From an uncultured Pseudoalteromonas sp. (GTDB lineage Bacteria > Pseudomonadota > Gammaproteobacteria > Enterobacterales > Alteromonadaceae): a stretch of DNA of 64,000 nt. Below, one piece after another: positions 16,117-25,226 of this stretch. The first letter of the stretch is position 1. Every line of letters begins with the position of its first letter. Location of the stretch: NCBI GenBank assembly GCA_947493455.1, contig CANLRB010000013.1:1-64000 (forward strand). Direction: 5' to 3'. Below the pieces are notes generated by a model. It was not told where the DNA came from. It saw nothing but the letters and a program-made list of their open reading frames with translations, and made no database searches. A program made the position numbers and the translations under genes.

Positions 16117-17133
16117 TTAAGAGTTCTTTTTGCTGCTGTACCATGGTACATCTGTTTCATATTTTTCAACCAGTTCGTCGACACCCAGTGTTAAAGCAAA
16201 TAACGCCATGCGAATAAGTACACCGTTTTGTACTTGACGGAAAATAGCTAGGTTGTCGTTGTTATTAAGGTCGTTATCAAGTTCATTGGCATCGCCGCGA
16301 CTATCGCGCGGTAACGGATGCATAAGTACGGAATTCGGTTTGCAATGGGCATCATAGATAGCCTGACTAATGCGGAAACCACCGCGGTATTTATTTGCTT
16401 CTTCTTGTGATGGAAAACGCTCTTCTTGAATGCGAGTTTGATAGACAATATCAGCAGCGAGATTGCCTTCCATTGTATTAACCAGTTCTATTTGGTGACC
16501 AGCATTGGTGACTGTATCTAAAATGGAGTCTGGCATCTGCAACCCATCAGGAGCCACCATTGAAAATTTGACGTCTTTATAGTGGCACAGAAGCTTTGAC
16601 AGCGAGTGCACGGTACGGCCATATTTTAGGTCACCGACGAGGGCGATATGCATGCCATCGATATTGCGATCAAAGCGGGTGAGCTCTTTTTCAATGGTCA
16701 ATAAGTCGAGTAATGCCTGCGTTGGGTGTTCATTTGGCCCGTCGCCCCCATTGATGACTGGGACGGTTGAGCCAGTTGCAAAATCGGCAACAGAGCCTGC
16801 ATCAGGGTGGCGCATCGCAACGGCATCTGCATAAGCAGAGATAACACGTGCCGTATCGTAGAGGGATTCACCTTTGGCAAGCGCAGAGCTTTGCATGCCT
16901 GTGGTTTCGCGTACCAGGCCGCCAAGTAAGTTAAAAGCGGTACCAAAACTTACTCGCGTACGCGTACTTGGTTCGAAAAATAAATTAGCTAGGACCGCCC
17001 CTTCTAAAACTTTCGTTCGCTTTTGTTTTTTGGCGTACGGTTCCATTTTTTTGGCGACGTGAAAAATAGTTTCTATGCTATCTCGGTTGAGTTCATTAAC
17101 ACAGAGGATATGTTTGCTAACGAAGTTCGACAT
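16117..17133 (-). CDS. pyrB: Aspartate carbamoyltransferase, catalytic chain
   Basis: Condenses carbamoyl phosphate with aspartate, the first committed step of pyrimidine synthesis. At 338 residues it is longer than the E. coli PyrB (about 310). Carbamoyl-phosphate binding residues are in [13 protein letters not shown] (~52-64), and further conserved segments are [25 protein letters not shown] (~138-154), [12 protein letters not shown] (~176-187) and [12 protein letters not shown] (~280-291). No pyrI regulatory gene follows; the next gene is hemL. The operon partner therefore does not suggest the classical holoenzyme. Start ATG 17133 follows AGGAAAAACGC. Confidence 0.93.
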   Translation of the reverse strand: MSNFVSKHILCVNELNRDSIETIFHVAKKMEPYAKKQKRTKVLEGAVLANLFFEPSTRTRVSFGTAFNLLGGLVRETTGMQSSALAKGESLYDTARVISAYADAVAMRHPDAGSVADFATGSTVPVINGGDGPNEHPTQALLDLLTIEKELTRFDRNIDGMHIALVGDLKYGRTVHSLSKLLCHYKDVKFSMVAPDGLQMPDSILDTVTNAGHQIELVNTMEGNLAADIVYQTRIQEERFPSQEEANKYRGGFRISQAIYDAHCKPNSVLMHPLPRDSRGDANELDNDLNNNDNLAIFRQVQNGVLIRMALFALTLGVDELVEKYETDVPWYSSKKNS

Positions 17134-17198
17134 GCGTTTTTCCTAATAAACAGTTGCAGGAAGTTGCGCGCTAATATACCAGAAATTAGCGCTAATTT

Positions 17199-17633
17199 TT
17201 AAAAAGTTGGTTTCATTACCGCCAATATAATGATGGCAAGTAAGATAAGTACAGGTACTTCATTGAATATTCGATAAAATTTATCGCTGCGCTGGTTTCT
17301 ATCATGTTTAAAATCGGCCAGTAACTTAAAACAATAACCGTGATAAATATATAGCAGCAGGACTAGCTTAAGTTTAATGTGTAACCACAGGCTCAATTTA
17401 AACCAATCTAACCCATACAGGTGAATAAGCCAGGTACCAAACACAGCGGTTAATACCGCAAACGGCGTGACGAAAAAGAGTAATCGACGTTCCATTATTT
17501 TGAGCATGCTTTGATTACTGCGCTCTTCAGTCATGGCGTGGTAGACAAATAACCGTGGCAAGTAAAATATGCCGGCAAACCACGCAACCATAAAGAAAAT
17601 GTGTAATGCTTTTATAAGTAAAAGTGTATTCAT
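17199..17633 (-). CDS. hemJ: Protoporphyrinogen oxidase HemJ
   Basis: A 144-residue membrane protein of the HemJ (UPF0093/CopD-like) family that oxidises protoporphyrinogen IX to protoporphyrin IX. It has four membrane helices (~4-25, 53-75, 82-103, 122-141). The conserved His of KALHIFFMVAWFAGIFYLPR (~11) and the Lys of HIKLKLVLLLYIYHG (~86-88) are present. It starts two bases after the ClC gene stop and is surely co-transcribed with it. With hemL a few hundred bases downstream on the same strand, two steps of haem synthesis are clustered here around pyrB. Confidence 0.9.
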   Translation of the reverse strand: MNTLLLIKALHIFFMVAWFAGIFYLPRLFVYHAMTEERSNQSMLKIMERRLLFFVTPFAVLTAVFGTWLIHLYGLDWFKLSLWLHIKLKLVLLLYIYHGYCFKLLADFKHDRNQRSDKFYRIFNEVPVLILLAIIILAVMKPTF

Positions 17634-17635
17634 GT

Positions 17636-19318
17636 TTATAACACCGCACTGCGAATAGTTAGTATATGTCTGATGTCATCCCAGCGGATTAATCCGACAA
17701 TTTGATTATTATCGAGCATGTCGTAGATATAGATAGCCCCTGAGCGTTTGTCTTTGAGCACATCGAAGGCGTCTCCTAAGGTGCTTTGACTGCTAATACC
17801 AGTCATAGGAATGTATTGGATGGAGATACTTTCGTCGGCACTGAGCGATAAATCATACTCAGCCAAACGATAGCCATTTTCGTCATCAAAGACAATTAAA
17901 GGGGTTTGCGTATCAACGGCATTGAGCGACTCAGCTATTTGTTGTTTATCGTCGGAGTAAAGAAGTTTGAAATTTTCGTCCATTTCGTCAAGCACGCCGA
18001 CTTTTTGCAATGCCTCAACTGCGGGTGATACTTGATAGGTAAGTCCCTGGAAGTCGAGTTGTTGTAAAAAGATAGAACGATTACCAAAAACTTGCAGTGC
18101 AGTAATGTACGCGGGCACAATGACTAACATGGCTGGTACGATAATTTCTGGGCTCGCGGTGAGTTCCATCACGGCCATAAGAGCAGCAAGTGGCGCATGT
18201 AAGGTGGCAGCAAGCAATCCGGCCATGCCGAGTACCGCGTATGTACCTGTCACGCTGATTTCTGGGTTAATATAGTTTGCGACATAGCTCATTAAGGAGC
18301 CAATCACGACGCCAAGCCCAATTACGGGGCCGATGATACCGCCAGGGATGCCAAGCCCTAAGGCAAATAAGGTTGCAAATAACTTTGCTATCAGAATGGT
18401 TGTGAGTAGTTCGATATTGTTCGGATCAGTGACAGCAATATCAATCGCACTCATACCTGACCCCATTGCTTGAGGCACTAAGTATCCGATAATACCAGTA
18501 ATTATGCCTGCGAGAATTAAACGTGGAAACATACTAATAGGTTTAAAGGTACGAATGATGAGCATCAAGTTGTGATTAAAGGCATATGCAATTGCGCCCA
18601 AAATCACGCCACACAAAATTAAATACGGATAGTGCCACGGGGAAATTGGTACGACGTTGATGATTGAAAGCTCGGAACCTGCGCCAAACACAAATTGAGT
18701 GGTGATAGCGCCAGTCACCGCGGATAGTATGACAGGTACGAAAATATGTACTTTATACTCACGAAGCACCACTTCCATAACGAATATAACGGCGGCAAGC
18801 GGGGTGTTAAATGACGCTGCGATACCGGCTGCTACACCGCAACCAGAGAGGGTACGCATGGCGTTATAGGGAAGGTGTAGATAACTTGCAAAAACACTGG
18901 CACCCGCAGCCCCCATGTGTACCGAAGGTCCTTCTCGCCCCACTGAAAAACCACTAATAAGCGCGATGGCGCCACCAACAAATTGGTTTGCGGCATTCCA
19001 AATTGGCATTTGGCCATAATTGGTTTTTATGCGGTGAATAACATAGGGGATACCTAAACGGTAGTGTTTAAACCCAGTCATAAAGGCAAATAACCCAATT
19101 AAAAATGCCGCAATAATGGGTAAATATAAACGCTCGAGTTCAGGCATGTCGGTAAAGTTGTCGTACTCGGGAATAAATGCCCGCTGGCCAATAAGTACAA
19201 CAACGCGAAATATAATTATCAGCATGGCAGCAATTAACCCTGCGCCAACACCGAGTAGGCAAAGTTGGATTGACGATTTTGGGCGTGCCACACGGCGCCT
19301 GAGTGCTTCAAGCGACAT
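17636..19318 (-). CDS. ClC-family chloride channel or transporter with CBS pair
   Basis: A 560-residue protein: a ClC membrane domain (~20-420, about 10-18 helices) followed by two cytoplasmic CBS domains (~425-550). The gating-glutamate motif GREGPSVHMGAAGA (~145-158) is intact, whereas the usual GSGIP selectivity motif reads RLGIP (~88-92) and the GIFAP equivalent reads GIPGGIIGP. That is seen in the proteobacterial subfamily distinct from ClC-ec1. Transport mode (channel versus H+/Cl- exchange) cannot be decided from the sequence. The frame opens at 19396, but that start has no ribosome site; ATG 19318 (MSLEALRRRV) begins where relatives begin. It is divergent from erpA and coupled to hemJ. 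Confidence 0.88.
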   Translation of the reverse strand: MSLEALRRRVARPKSSIQLCLLGVGAGLIAAMLIIIFRVVVLIGQRAFIPEYDNFTDMPELERLYLPIIAAFLIGLFAFMTGFKHYRLGIPYVIHRIKTNYGQMPIWNAANQFVGGAIALISGFSVGREGPSVHMGAAGASVFASYLHLPYNAMRTLSGCGVAAGIAASFNTPLAAVIFVMEVVLREYKVHIFVPVILSAVTGAITTQFVFGAGSELSIINVVPISPWHYPYLILCGVILGAIAYAFNHNLMLIIRTFKPISMFPRLILAGIITGIIGYLVPQAMGSGMSAIDIAVTDPNNIELLTTILIAKLFATLFALGLGIPGGIIGPVIGLGVVIGSLMSYVANYINPEISVTGTYAVLGMAGLLAATLHAPLAALMAVMELTASPEIIVPAMLVIVPAYITALQVFGNRSIFLQQLDFQGLTYQVSPAVEALQKVGVLDEMDENFKLLYSDDKQQIAESLNAVDTQTPLIVFDDENGYRLAEYDLSLSADESISIQYIPMTGISSQSTLGDAFDVLKDKRSGAIYIYDMLDNNQIVGLIRWDDIRHILTIRSAVL

Positions 19319-19495
19319 TGAATTCTCTAACTGGTAATTGTTACTGCTCGAAGTATAACAGTTAAGTGCTGCAAAGTCGTTGTTATTTAGGCTCATTTTA
19401 AATTCAAAATTGGGTTGTTTTAGACTTAGTACAAAACTTGATTAAAATGCTCAGGTATTAGATAATTTGCCCCATCCAATATGATGAGTTGAAGT

Positions 19496-19834
19496 ATGTC
19501 TGAGCAATTACCGATTAAATTTAGCGATGCAGCAGCAAATAAAGTAAAGCAGTTGATTGAGGAAGAAGAAAACCCATCACTGAAACTACGCGTTTATGTC
19601 ACAGGTGGTGGCTGCTCTGGTTTCCAATATGGCTTTTCGTTTGACGAAAACACTAACCCAGGTGATTTGGAAATCGAGAAAAGCGGTGTCACCCTAGTGG
19701 TTGACCCGATGAGCTTACAATACTTAGTTGACGGTGAAGTCGATTACACCGAGGGGTTAGAAGGTTCACGCTTTTTTGTTAATAACCCAAATGCGACAAC
19801 CACCTGTGGGTGCGGCGCATCATTTAGCGTTTAA
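19496..19834 (+). CDS. erpA: Iron-sulfur cluster insertion protein ErpA
   Basis: A-type carrier that delivers [4Fe-4S] clusters to apoproteins, including isoprenoid synthesis enzymes; 112 residues, cytoplasmic. The three cluster cysteines are present: Cys40 in [13 protein letters not shown], and Cys104 and Cys106 in TTCGCGASF. The N-terminal [12 protein letters not shown] and the [15 protein letters not shown] segment are typical of ErpA rather than IscA. It is monocistronic, followed at once by a terminator. The roughly 175-base gap to the divergent ClC start must hold its promoter. Confidence 0.95.
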   Translation: MSEQLPIKFSDAAANKVKQLIEEEENPSLKLRVYVTGGGCSGFQYGFSFDENTNPGDLEIEKSGVTLVVDPMSLQYLVDGEVDYTEGLEGSRFFVNNPNATTTCGCGASFSV

Positions 19835-19845
19835 CAAATCTTTAA

Positions 19846-19877
19846 AATAAAGCCGCATCGCGGCTTTATTTTTTTAT
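19846..19877 (+). terminator. Rho-independent terminator of erpA
   Basis: An 11-bp stem, AATAAAGCCGC with GCGGCTTTATT, a 3-base loop, and a following run of T (19869-19876). Confidence 0.9.
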
Positions 19878-20015
19878 ACTACAAATGCAGCTAGTTTAGA
19901 CATTGGTTTGTAATATATATTTATACTTGATTACAATTTTTAACGTAAATTTAAGTTTTATATTCGTAACATTGCCAGTAGATTGACGAAGTAACTTTAT
20001 TATCAGGAGTCAGGG

Positions 20016-21104
20016 ATGCAAGCAGGCGCCCAAATCAGAAATACCCTCGAACAAAAACCTTATATTATTGCGATATTTATCTCACTTCTTATTATTCTTT
20101 GGATGGTGTCAGGTCTGTTCACCGTTAAGGCTGATGAAGACGGGCCTGTACATAAAGCAAAGCTCCCTAAAGTAAAGGTGGAACGATTGCAAGCCAAGCC
20201 GGTGAATAAGAGTTTACAACTCTATGGCCGGACAGAACCAGATAAAGTAGCAGTGATAAGTGCCAGAGAACCCGGTGAAGTAATTGAAATTCATGTTCAG
20301 GAAGGTCAATTTGTTGAGCAAGGTACCGCGATTCTGAGTCTTGATAAAGCGGATTTAGAGCAGCAAATTAGTGCGGCACAAGCGTTATTAGAACAACGCG
20401 AAGTTGAATACCAAGGTGCAAATAAATTAAAGCAAAAAGGGCTCAATGATGCGGTTGCTTTGGCCCGTGCTCAATCAAATCTTGAAATGGCTAAAAGTCA
20501 GTTAAGTCAGGTTAAATTGCAATTAAAGCGCACGCATATTGTTGCGCCATTTAGTGGCATTATTAATAAACGTATGGTGGAAGTGGGTGACTATTTAGGT
20601 CGTGGTGACCCAATTTTAGAACTTGCTGATTTAGACCCCTTAATTGTTCGTGCCGATGTTACACAATCAGAAGTACTGGGTTTAAAGCTCGGACAGGCGG
20701 TGAATGCCAGCATTTTAAATGGTAGCCGCTATCAAGGCGACATCCGATATATTGCGTCAGTGGCTGATGATGGCACCAATACATTTAAGGTTGAAGCAAA
20801 GTTTGATAACCCAAATATGAAGTTACCTGCGGGCTTTTCAACTCAATTAGATATTGATGTGGAATCCGTAAATGCGGTGCATTTGAGCCCCGCTTTTATG
20901 GCACTCGATGAGAATGGTAATATTGGTGTTAAAACCATCGACGATGATAACCGCGTTGTGTTTACGCCAATCAATATTGTTAAGTCTGAGCCGTCTGGTG
21001 TATGGATGACAGGTCTAGGCGAGAACGTAAAAGTAATTACGTTAGGGCAAGGGTTTGTTCGTATTGGCGACCAAGTTGACCCTGTTATCTCTGAACAAGA
21101 ATAA
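20016..21104 (+). CDS. RND efflux pump periplasmic adaptor (membrane fusion protein)
   Basis: A 362-residue HlyD/AcrA-type adaptor that links an inner-membrane RND pump to an outer-membrane channel. The N-terminal membrane anchor (~17-37) lacks a lipobox. A biotinyl-lipoyl half-motif GEVIEIHVQEGQFVEQGTAIL (first part ~87-105) is followed by an alpha-hairpin (~110-165) and the second lipoyl half (IVAPFSGIINKRMVEVGDYL starts ~172). A beta-barrel domain comes next (~200-280) and a membrane-proximal domain at the end. Start ATG follows CAGGAGTCAGGG. It is eight bases upstream of the pump gene and forms an operon with it. No outer-membrane factor or regulator lies adjacent. Confidence 0.93.
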   Translation: MQAGAQIRNTLEQKPYIIAIFISLLIILWMVSGLFTVKADEDGPVHKAKLPKVKVERLQAKPVNKSLQLYGRTEPDKVAVISAREPGEVIEIHVQEGQFVEQGTAILSLDKADLEQQISAAQALLEQREVEYQGANKLKQKGLNDAVALARAQSNLEMAKSQLSQVKLQLKRTHIVAPFSGIINKRMVEVGDYLGRGDPILELADLDPLIVRADVTQSEVLGLKLGQAVNASILNGSRYQGDIRYIASVADDGTNTFKVEAKFDNPNMKLPAGFSTQLDIDVESVNAVHLSPAFMALDENGNIGVKTIDDDNRVVFTPINIVKSEPSGVWMTGLGENVKVITLGQGFVRIGDQVDPVISEQE

Positions 21105-21112
21105 GGACGATT

Positions 21113-24100
21113 ATGCGTACACTGATTGATGCGTCGCTTAATCGCACGCGTACTGTATTATCAATCTTTATTCTATTGATAATCTCGGGTTGGGTGACAT
21201 ACCAAAATATCCCCAAAGAAGCGAATCCCGATGTAACTATTCCGTTTATTTATGTGTCGATTGTGCACGATGGCATCTCGCCAGAAGATGCTGAACGCTT
21301 ACTGGTTCGTCCGATGGAAATTGAGCTGCGCTCAATTGAAGGGGTTAAAGAAATGAAAGCGGTGGCAAGTGAAGGCCATGCGTCAGTCACCCTGGAGTTT
21401 CTTGCAGGTATGGATCCCAAAGAAGCCCTTGCTGATGTGCGCGATAAAGTGTCGCTAGCGCAAGCTAAACTGCCATCTGAGACCGAAGAGCCTGAAGTGC
21501 ACGAAGTATTAATGGAAGATCAGCAGCCTACTATTACCTTAACTTTGTCAGGCGAAGTCCCTGAGCGCGGTTTATTGACCATTGCGCGTAATTTAAAAGA
21601 TGAATTGGAATCGATTTCAAGCGTCTTAGAAGTTGAAATTGGTGGTGAACGAGAAGATATGGTCGAGATTGTCGTTGATCCTCTACTAATGGAATCTTAT
21701 GGCTTAGATCAAACCGATATTTTTAACTTATTAAGTAATAATAATCGCCTTGTTGCTGCGGGCACACTCGATACCGGGAAAGGCCGTTTTGCTGTTAAAA
21801 TTCCGTCGGTTTTTGAATCTATTCAAGATGTGATGGAGCAACCAGTCAAAGTGGTTGGCGACAAAGTCGTACGATTTATGGATGTGGCGCAAATTCGACG
21901 TTCTTATAAAGACCCTAATTCGATTGCTCGTATTAATGGTGAACAGGCGGTATCGCTTGAAGTTAAAAAGCGTGTTGGTGAAAACATTATCGACACAGTT
22001 GCACTAGTGAAAGACAAAGTACAACAGGCGCGCCAGTTATGGCCTGATCATATTAAAGTGAACTACACCGGAGACATGAGTAAAGATGTAAAGCAAATGC
22101 TTGCTGATTTACAAAATAACGTGCTGTCTGCGGTGTTACTCGTTGTTATTGTGATCATTGCGATTTTGGGCGCGCGCTCGGCGTTTTTAGTTGGCGTTGC
22201 CATTCCCGGTTCATTTTTAACGGGTATTTTAGTTATCTCGCTATTTGGTCTGACGGTCAATATCGTAGTGTTGTTTGCCCTTATTATGGCTGTGGGCATG
22301 CTGGTGGATGGTGCAATTGTTGTGACCGAATTTGCCGACCGTATGATGAGCGAGGGCATGCCGCGTAAAAAAGCCTATTCCGTTGCGGCAAAACGCATGG
22401 CATGGCCGATTATTGCATCTACAGCGACAACACTGGCAGCCTTTGCACCACTTATTTTTTGGCCGGGGATGATGGGTGAGTTTATGAAATACTTACCGAT
22501 CACACTGATTGCGACACTTTCTGCGTCACTTGTGATGGCCCTTGTATTTGTGCCGACGATTGGCAGCATGATAGGTAAAGTACGTCCGCTTAGTAAACAA
22601 CAACAGCAAGCCCTCGATACCGCCGAGGAAGGAGATTTAACTAAGTTACAAGGCTTTACGGGTCGTTATGTTAGAGTACTTGAACGAGCTGTTAAACGCC
22701 CACTGCTGGTGTTAATGGGCGCGATCGGAATATCCGTACTGGTGTTTGTTGGTTATGGGGCGTCAAGCCTTGGTATGGAATTTTTCCCTGATGTTGAGCC
22801 GAATGGTGTTAATTTAAAGGTGCGTTCGTTTGGCGATTTATCAATTTATGAAAAAGACGCCATAATGAAAGATGTTGAACAGCGTATTCTTTCGGTCGAA
22901 GGCATTAAAACGCTTTACTCACGCACAGGCGGTAAAGACATCGTAGGTACGTTGCGTATGAATCTCAAAGATTGGGACGAACGTGCACCTGCTGATGAAA
23001 TTATTTCTGAGGTTATTTCTCGCACCTCCAATATTGCAGGGGTTGAAATTGAATTACGTAAAGACGAAAACGGCCCCGGTGGTGGTAAAGATCTTTCCAT
23101 TGAATTAAGTTCGAAATTCCCGGATGCGTTAAATAAAGAAGCAAGACGCATTCGCAATGCGATTGAGAACGACGGCGCGTTTACCAACATAGATGATACA
23201 GCTTCAAAGCAGGGTATTGAATGGCAGCTAAAATTAAGTCGAGCTGATGCTGCCCGCTTTGGCGCTGATGCGACCATGTTAGGTGCCAATGTACAAATGA
23301 TCACAAATGGTCTAAAACTAGGTGAATATCGCCCAGATGATGTTGACGATGAAATTGATATTCGCGTTCGATTTCCTGCTGATAAACGAGACTTAGGACG
23401 CTTAGAGAGCTTGCGTGTAAAGACCATGCATGGTCAGATTCCTGTAACGCATTTTGTAACGCGTACAGCGGTGCAAAAAGTTGACACTATTAACCGAGTA
23501 GATAGCCATCGTGTTGTGACTGTGAATGCGGACATGATCCCAGGTAAATTGTTGTCTCAAGCACTACCGCGCTTACAATTGCAGCTCGAAGAGCAGGGCT
23601 TAGATCCACGAGTAAAATTAAAAGTACGTGGTGAAAATGAAGAACAAGATGAATCGATGGCATTTTTACAAAATGCGTTTTTAGTAGCGCTGTTTGTAAT
23701 GGGCATTATTCTTGTTACCCAGTTTAATAGCTTTTATCAATCTCTACTTATTTTGAGTGCAGTCGTGTTTTCAACGGTTGGTGTGTTCTTAGGCTTACTG
23801 ATATTGCAACAGCCATTTGGAGTTGTAATGTCAGGAATCGGGGTGATTGCACTTGCCGGTATCGTTGTAAATAACAACATTGTATTAATTGATACGTATA
23901 ATGTACTTCGTCGCCAAGGTATGGCCCAGCGTGAAGCCATATTACGCACCGGTGCACAGCGTTTAAGACCGGTGTTGATGACAACGGTAACAACCATACT
24001 CGGTTTAATGCCAATGGTACTGCAGGTTAATATAGACTTATTTAACCGTGAAGTAGCTGTTGGTGCACCATCGACGCAGTGGTGGGTTCAGTTGTCGACA

Positions 24101-24181
24101 GCTGTTGCGGGCGGACTTGCCTTTGCTACGTTACTCACCCTTGTACTTACACCGTGTCTACTGGCATTACGTAAAAAGTAA
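21113..24181 (+). CDS. RND efflux pump inner-membrane transporter
   Basis: A 1022-residue pump of the AcrB-like superfamily with 12 membrane helices and two large periplasmic loops (about 35-330 and 550-850). The helix-4 proton-relay segment reads AVGMLVDGAIVVTEF, with one Asp where AcrB has two. The helix-10 segment reads GIVVNNNIVLID, with Asn where AcrB has Lys940. This pattern occurs in a subgroup of marine and Vibrio RND pumps, so the protein is probably active but with a modified relay. The substrate is unknown. It is co-transcribed with the adaptor gene and followed by a strong terminator. Confidence 0.93.
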   Translation: MRTLIDASLNRTRTVLSIFILLIISGWVTYQNIPKEANPDVTIPFIYVSIVHDGISPEDAERLLVRPMEIELRSIEGVKEMKAVASEGHASVTLEFLAGMDPKEALADVRDKVSLAQAKLPSETEEPEVHEVLMEDQQPTITLTLSGEVPERGLLTIARNLKDELESISSVLEVEIGGEREDMVEIVVDPLLMESYGLDQTDIFNLLSNNNRLVAAGTLDTGKGRFAVKIPSVFESIQDVMEQPVKVVGDKVVRFMDVAQIRRSYKDPNSIARINGEQAVSLEVKKRVGENIIDTVALVKDKVQQARQLWPDHIKVNYTGDMSKDVKQMLADLQNNVLSAVLLVVIVIIAILGARSAFLVGVAIPGSFLTGILVISLFGLTVNIVVLFALIMAVGMLVDGAIVVTEFADRMMSEGMPRKKAYSVAAKRMAWPIIASTATTLAAFAPLIFWPGMMGEFMKYLPITLIATLSASLVMALVFVPTIGSMIGKVRPLSKQQQQALDTAEEGDLTKLQGFTGRYVRVLERAVKRPLLVLMGAIGISVLVFVGYGASSLGMEFFPDVEPNGVNLKVRSFGDLSIYEKDAIMKDVEQRILSVEGIKTLYSRTGGKDIVGTLRMNLKDWDERAPADEIISEVISRTSNIAGVEIELRKDENGPGGGKDLSIELSSKFPDALNKEARRIRNAIENDGAFTNIDDTASKQGIEWQLKLSRADAARFGADATMLGANVQMITNGLKLGEYRPDDVDDEIDIRVRFPADKRDLGRLESLRVKTMHGQIPVTHFVTRTAVQKVDTINRVDSHRVVTVNADMIPGKLLSQALPRLQLQLEEQGLDPRVKLKVRGENEEQDESMAFLQNAFLVALFVMGIILVTQFNSFYQSLLILSAVVFSTVGVFLGLLILQQPFGVVMSGIGVIALAGIVVNNNIVLIDTYNVLRRQGMAQREAILRTGAQRLRPVLMTTVTTILGLMPMVLQVNIDLFNREVAVGAPSTQWWVQLSTAVAGGLAFATLLTLVLTPCLLALRKK

Positions 24182-24200
24182 TAAAAAGAGTAAACCTAAA

Positions 24201-24228
24201 ACGGCCCGCATTAGCGGGCCGTTTTTTA
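24201..24228 (+). terminator. Terminator of the RND operon
   Basis: A 9-bp GC-rich stem (ACGGCCCGC with GCGGGCCGT), a 4-base loop and a T run. It lies between the convergent RND gene and the small minus-strand gene and may serve both. Confidence 0.9.
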
Positions 24229-24236
24229 TATGATGA

Positions 24237-24410
24237 CTAGGTTTTAGTTACATGGAGCATCATGGTAAAAAATGCGAGTACAAAAGTACTAATACCTAAA
24301 ATGTAAAAAAAACCATTCTTGCCTTGCTTAATGCTTAAATTATTAACTCTTAAAAAATAATACCAAGCAAAACATAGTATAACTGGCAGCAGAAAAAATA
24401 ACTTTATCAT
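24237..24410 (-). CDS. Small two-helix membrane protein (57 residues)
   Basis: A short frame reading MIKLFFLLPVILCFAWYYFL at its start, then RVNNLSIKQGKNG, then a second hydrophobic segment FFYILGISTFVLAFF and a polar end MLHVTKT. The two membrane segments (~3-20 and ~34-50) are joined by a basic loop, the sort of pattern expected of a real small inner-membrane protein. It lies immediately downstream of the bidirectional hairpin after the RND operon. Its upstream side has only a weak GAAG ribosome site. No family is recognised. It could be a conserved orphan; chance occurrence in AT-rich DNA is not excluded. Confidence 0.5.
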   Translation of the reverse strand: MIKLFFLLPVILCFAWYYFLRVNNLSIKQGKNGFFYILGISTFVLAFFTMMLHVTKT

Positions 24411-24938
24411 AGTCTGTTCTTCAATTTTTATTCTATAAATATAGTATCAACAAATTAGTAAACTTGCCTATTTTTTGTTATTCAGTTTGACCAGTTGAAC
24501 GATATACACCAACACTTCAAAATTTTCATAAATGTTGCATAAAAATAAATTTAAGTTAAATTTTTATTAAATTTATTTTTGATTTTGTATTCAAAATACA
24601 ATACACAACCATAATTTATGTGGTTTTTACTGTTTTTATCAGAATTTTATTGCAATTTATCGCCGATATTCGTTATTTTAACGCAACCCTATAGGGCAAT
24701 TGCCCAAATTAGGTAAAATAATATTGATAAAAGTGAACTAATCACTTAAAAAGGGACCGCCTTATTTGGTATTCATTTTATGAATGTTGAATAAAGCTGA
24801 ACCTAGATCAAATTAAAGCAAAAAAAGTAGATATATATTCAGTATTGGTCAAGCTAAGCTGAATTAAAATCTAACAAATAAAAAAGTCCAAAGAAGGCTT
24901 TCATATAAAACACCAGTCATCAAGTAGGAGATGTAGTT
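24411..24938. other. 528-bp AT-rich intergenic region with palindromes
   Basis: No gene is seen on either strand. Two structures stand out. TTGTATT-CAA-AATACAA (24585-24601) is a perfect inverted repeat. CCCTATAGGG and GGGCAATTGCCC overlap to form two perfect palindromes sharing GGG (24687-24705). They lie 240-350 bases before the small XRE gene at 24939 and could be operators or part of a long leader. The region is too AT-rich to pick a promoter with confidence. Confidence 0.5.
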
Positions 24939-25175
24939 ATGATGGGCAAAACAGTGTCATCAGAAGAAAATTCAAAGTTAACTCAGTGGCTCAAGTCAAA
25001 GCGCCATGAAAAGGGACATACAATGCGTAGCTTAGCGCAATTGTTGGGCACCCCTCACTCTTTCGTAGGAAAAATTGAAAACCAAGAGCGTCGTTTAGAT
25101 GTTGTTGAGTTTATGCGCTATTGCCAAGCACTTGAAGTAGATCCAGTGGAAGGCCTTGCATTGTTACAAGCTTAA
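24939..25175 (+). CDS. Small XRE-family DNA-binding protein
   Basis: A 78-residue protein that is almost entirely a Cro/CI helix-turn-helix: LTQWLKSKRHEKGHTMRSLA, QLLGTPHSFVGKIENQERR (recognition region ~43-61), then VVEFMRYCQALEVDPVEGLA. There is no extra ligand or catalytic domain. ATG 24939 or ATG 24942 could start it; AGGAG lies 9-12 bases upstream. No toxin-like gene adjoins it, so an antitoxin role is not supported. The long palindrome-bearing region in front of it is a candidate for its own operator. It is followed by a hairpin terminator and by convergent ampG. Confidence 0.85.
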   Translation: MMGKTVSSEENSKLTQWLKSKRHEKGHTMRSLAQLLGTPHSFVGKIENQERRLDVVEFMRYCQALEVDPVEGLALLQA

Positions 25176-25200
25176 TGCTTTTTTTGTTGTTGGTATAAGA

Positions 25201-25226
25201 ACGGGGCTTAGTAGCCCCGTTTTTTA
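25201..25226. terminator. Bidirectional terminator between the XRE gene and ampG
   Basis: The hairpin ACGGGGCT-TAGT-AGCCCCGT is followed by TTTTTT on the plus strand. The opposite side is A-rich, so it can also end ampG transcription. Confidence 0.85.

Noticed and set aside
24939-25175. Small XRE protein as antitoxin
   Set aside because: No toxin-like partner on either side; terminator and ampG follow.
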